Shown piece after piece: positions 5,126 to 7,198 of a stretch of 7,198 nt of DNA (position 1 is its first letter; each line of letters starts with the position of its first letter). Source of the stretch: Acidimicrobiaceae bacterium (lineage in GTDB: Bacteria; Actinomycetota; Acidimicrobiia; Acidimicrobiales; Ilumatobacteraceae). The notes below the pieces were generated by a model, which ran no database searches, was not told the origin of the DNA, and worked only from the letters and a program-made list of their open reading frames with translations. A program made the translations under genes and the position numbers. The stretch is from positions 524 through 7,721 of the forward strand of contig DMQJ01000014.1 of NCBI GenBank assembly GCA_003455715.1, written 5' to 3'.

Positions 5126-6034
5126 ATGACCACACGGATGCCTGCAGTTTCACTCGCCGCCTCGCCGGGCCGGAGGGCCCAGGCCGTGCAGATGGCAACC
5201 GAGATCGAGCGCCGCGGGTTCTCCGGCATCTACTGCCCGAGCTTCGGTGATGCGATGGGGCTGTGCCTGTCGATCGCTCACGCCACTCACACGATCGAGT
5301 TCGGGACGTCCATCCAGCCCATCTACCTGCAGCACCCGGCAGCACTCGCCACCTCCGCCGCCTACCTCCACGAACTGGCGCAGGGTCGGTTTCGCCTCGG
5401 TGTCGGGGTCACCCATGGTCCGGTCGTGAAGCGCTTGGGCGTGGAAACCGGCAAGCCCCTCAGCGACATGCGTGAGTACGTCGGCTCGATGCGCGCGGCG
5501 AGCGAGCAACTCGGCGGGTTGCCACCCGTCGTGCTGGCGGCGTTGCGCGACAAGATGTTGTGCCTCGCATCAGAGATCGGCGAAGGTGCCGTGTGGGCGA
5601 ACGCGTCGCTCAGCCGCATGGCCCACTCGCTGTCGTTGCTGCCGTCCGAGCAACGATCGTCGGGCTTCTGGATCGGCAACATGATCCCGACGGTGATCGA
5701 CGACGACCTCGAGGCTGCCCGGGCGCGGAACCGCAAGACGCTCACCGGCTATGTCGCCCTTCCCAACTATCGCAACTACTGGATCGAGGCCGGGTACGAG
5801 GAGGAGATGACCGCAGTGATGGCGGCGTTGGCGGCGCGCGACAACGACGCGCTGCTGGCGGCAATGAGCGATCGCTGGCTCGATGACTGCACCCTGTCAG
5901 GGCCTGCCAGTCGCGTTCGCGATGGCATCGAGGCGTGGTTCGACGCTGGAGTGCATGCGCCCGTTGTGGTGCCGTCGTCCACCTCGGGCGGACAGGCAAC
6001 CGCATTCGCCGAACTGTTCGACGCCTTCAGCTGA
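5126..6034 (+). CDS. LLM-class flavin-dependent oxidoreductase (luciferase-like, possibly F420-dependent)
   Basis: A 302-residue protein of the bacterial luciferase-like monooxygenase superfamily (PF00296 type), TIM-barrel enzymes using FMN or coenzyme F420. Evidence includes the early AAEIERRGF-like helix (22-32) leading to GIYCPSFGD (34-42), the strand HTIEFGTSIQPIYLQHPAALA (55-75) equivalent to the family's 'T..I.LGT.V.P...RHP..LA', and LAQGRFRLGVGVTHG (84-98), the conserved 'L..GR..LG.G.G' block. GPASRVRDGIEAWFDAGVHAPVV (259-281) is the usual C-terminal 'G....V...I..Y..AG' segment. Length is slightly below the common 320-350. F420 and FMN use cannot be separated by eye, although F420-dependent members abound in actinobacteria. 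ATG at 5126 follows a -10 box by 6 nt. The thiolase gene begins 94 bp downstream with its own promoter. No terminator was found after this gene. Confidence 0.9.
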   Translation: MTTRMPAVSLAASPGRRAQAVQMATEIERRGFSGIYCPSFGDAMGLCLSIAHATHTIEFGTSIQPIYLQHPAALATSAAYLHELAQGRFRLGVGVTHGPVVKRLGVETGKPLSDMREYVGSMRAASEQLGGLPPVVLAALRDKMLCLASEIGEGAVWANASLSRMAHSLSLLPSEQRSSGFWIGNMIPTVIDDDLEAARARNRKTLTGYVALPNYRNYWIEAGYEEEMTAVMAALAARDNDALLAAMSDRWLDDCTLSGPASRVRDGIEAWFDAGVHAPVVVPSSTSGGQATAFAELFDAFS

Positions 6035-6066
6035 CGCCACGCACCGCCAGCCCGTCCACCCGCAGT

Positions 6067-6096
6067 GTGACGAAGCTACTCGGCGGTAGCTATTGT
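6067..6096 (+). promoter_or_regulatory. Putative promoter of the thiolase gene (GTGACG - 18 bp - TATTGT)
   Basis: TATTGT at 6091-6096 is a good -10 box. GTGACG at 6067-6072 matches four of six bases of TTGACA, with an 18-bp spacer. Transcription would start near 6103, giving a leader of about 26 nt that contains the Shine-Dalgarno. This is the best full sigma70-type promoter in the window. Confidence 0.5.
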
Positions 6097-6114
6097 CGAC
6101 GCGTCACCACCACG

Positions 6115-6120
6115 GAGGGG
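6115..6120 (+). promoter_or_regulatory. Shine-Dalgarno (GAGGGG within CGGAGGGG) of the thiolase gene
   Basis: The purine run GGAGGGG ends 8 nt before the ATG at 6129 and fixes that start. Confidence 0.8.
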
Positions 6121-6128
6121 AATCCATC

Positions 6129-7198
6129 ATGACCGAAGCCGTCATCGTCGCCACTGCCCGCAGCCCGATCGGCCGGGCCAACAAGGGGTCGCTGGTCGAC
6201 CTCCGTCCCGACGACATGAGCGCGCAGATCCTCAAGGCGCTCATGGAGAAGGCGCCGCAGGTGAAGGCATCCGACGTCAACGACGTCATGTGGGGTATCG
6301 GCCAGCCTGCCGGTGAAGGCGGGTTCAACATCGCCCGCGTCATCAGCGTTCTTGCCGGGTTCGACGACATCCCGGGCGTCACCGTCAACCGCTACTGCTC
6401 CAGCAGCTTGCAGACCATTCGCATGGCCTTCCACGCCATCAAGGCGGGCGAGGGCGATTGCTTCATCGCCGGCGGCGTCGAGACCGTCAGCCGCTACATG
6501 AGCGGTGCCAGCGACATGGCCCCCAACCCGATCTTCAAGGAGGCCGGCGAGCGCACCAAGGCTCGTTCACAGGGTGGCCAGGGTGCCTGGACCCCGCCGG
6601 TGGGCCTGCCCGACATGTACATCGCCATGGGCCAGACGGCCGAGAACGTGGTCGAGCAGGAAGGCATCAGCCGCGAGGAGCAGGACCGGTTCGGCGTGCG
6701 CAGCCAGAACCTCGCCTGCGAGTTCGTCGAGAAGGGCTTCTTCGAGCGGGAGATCACCCCGCTCACCCTGCCCGACGGCACCGTGGTGTCGAAGGACGAT
6801 GGCCCCCGTCCCGGCACCACCTACGAAGGTGTGAGCCAGCTCAAGCCGGCGTTCCGCCCCGACGGCACCGTCACCGCCGGCAATGCCTGCCCGCTCAACG
6901 ACGGTGCTGCAGCCGTCCTGGTGATGAGCGACACCAAGGCCAAGGAGTTGGGCCTCACCCCGCTGGCCCGCATCGTCTCATCGGGCGTGTCGGGTCTCAA
7001 CCCCGAGATCATGGGCCTCGGCCCCATCGAGGCCATTCGCAAGGCGCTGACGCTCGCCGGCAAGACCATGGACCAGATCGACCTGGTGGAGATCAACGAG
7101 GCCTTCGCCGTGCAGGTGATCGGTTCGGCCAAGCACCTCGGCATCGACATCGACCGCCAGCTCAACGTGCACGGCGGCGCCATCGCCCTCGGCCACCC
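6129..7198 (+). CDS. Thiolase (acetyl-CoA C-acyltransferase), 3' end missing
   Basis: The gene is open to the right edge: 356 complete codons of a family usually near 390-400 residues. Thiolases cleave 3-ketoacyl-CoA with CoA in beta-oxidation, or condense acetyl-CoA in the reverse reaction. The nucleophile Cys90 is in VNRYCSSSLQ (86-95), GGVETVSRYMSG (115-126) follows, GNACPLNDGAAAV (251-263) is the conserved NDGAA block, EINEAFA (321-327) is the signature with the oxyanion-hole Asn, and GGAIALGH (349-356) gives catalytic His356. The last CxG motif with the second cysteine lies beyond the window. The third residue after Cys90 is Ser where many thiolases have Gly (CSSG). ATG at 6129 has a strong Shine-Dalgarno. 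A degradative fatty-acid or side-chain thiolase is favoured, consistent with the nearby P450, but chain-length preference cannot be read. Confidence 0.95.
   Translation, partial: MTEAVIVATARSPIGRANKGSLVDLRPDDMSAQILKALMEKAPQVKASDVNDVMWGIGQPAGEGGFNIARVISVLAGFDDIPGVTVNRYCSSSLQTIRMAFHAIKAGEGDCFIAGGVETVSRYMSGASDMAPNPIFKEAGERTKARSQGGQGAWTPPVGLPDMYIAMGQTAENVVEQEGISREEQDRFGVRSQNLACEFVEKGFFEREITPLTLPDGTVVSKDDGPRPGTTYEGVSQLKPAFRPDGTVTAGNACPLNDGAAAVLVMSDTKAKELGLTPLARIVSSGVSGLNPEIMGLGPIEAIRKALTLAGKTMDQIDLVEINEAFAVQVIGSAKHLGIDIDRQLNVHGGAIALGH

Overview
The window is GC-rich chromosomal DNA that reads like a high-GC actinobacterium. The clues are a DUF2510 domain, a cytochrome P450 resembling the actinobacterial CYP124/CYP125/CYP142 clade, a luciferase-like (LLM) oxidoreductase, an LmbE-family deacetylase, and several genes with a -10 box directly before the start codon, as in leaderless actinobacterial transcripts. 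A class such as Acidimicrobiia would fit, but that is a guess from gene style. No rRNA, tRNA, CRISPR, insertion sequence or phage gene was seen.

Layout: (1) 2-181 minus, 5' part of a DUF2510 protein running off the left edge. (2) 238-918 plus, histidine phosphatase family protein, divergent from (1). (3) 926-2179 minus, cytochrome P450, convergent with (2), 7 bp apart. (4) 2325-2999 plus, membrane-anchored or exported acidic Ser/Asp/Pro-rich protein with a 36-bp tandem repeat, divergent from (3) and followed by a strong hairpin terminator at 3048-3091. (5) 3121-3837 plus, LmbE/PIG-L deacetylase. (6) 3844-5034 minus, amidohydrolase-2 family enzyme, convergent with (5), 6 bp apart. (7) 5126-6034 plus, LLM-class oxidoreductase, divergent from (6). 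(8) 6129-7198 plus, thiolase cut by the right edge just after its catalytic histidine. All gaps are under 150 bp.

The genes do not form an obvious operon: they alternate in strand and nearly all seem to have their own promoter. P450, amidohydrolase, LLM oxidoreductase and thiolase are enzyme types that actinobacteria use in lipid, steroid and aromatic compound catabolism, so a loose catabolic neighbourhood is plausible, but the substrate cannot be read from the sequence. The phosphatase, the deacetylase and the repeat protein look unrelated to it.

The most notable signals are not a new enzyme system. They are five starts with a TANNNT box 6-10 nt upstream (probable leaderless mRNAs) against three with clear Shine-Dalgarno sequences, the near-identical 36-bp coding repeat, and three 11-bp-phased copies of an ACGGT motif in the amidohydrolase/LLM promoter region. 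I found no convincing evidence of a wholly undescribed biological system here.
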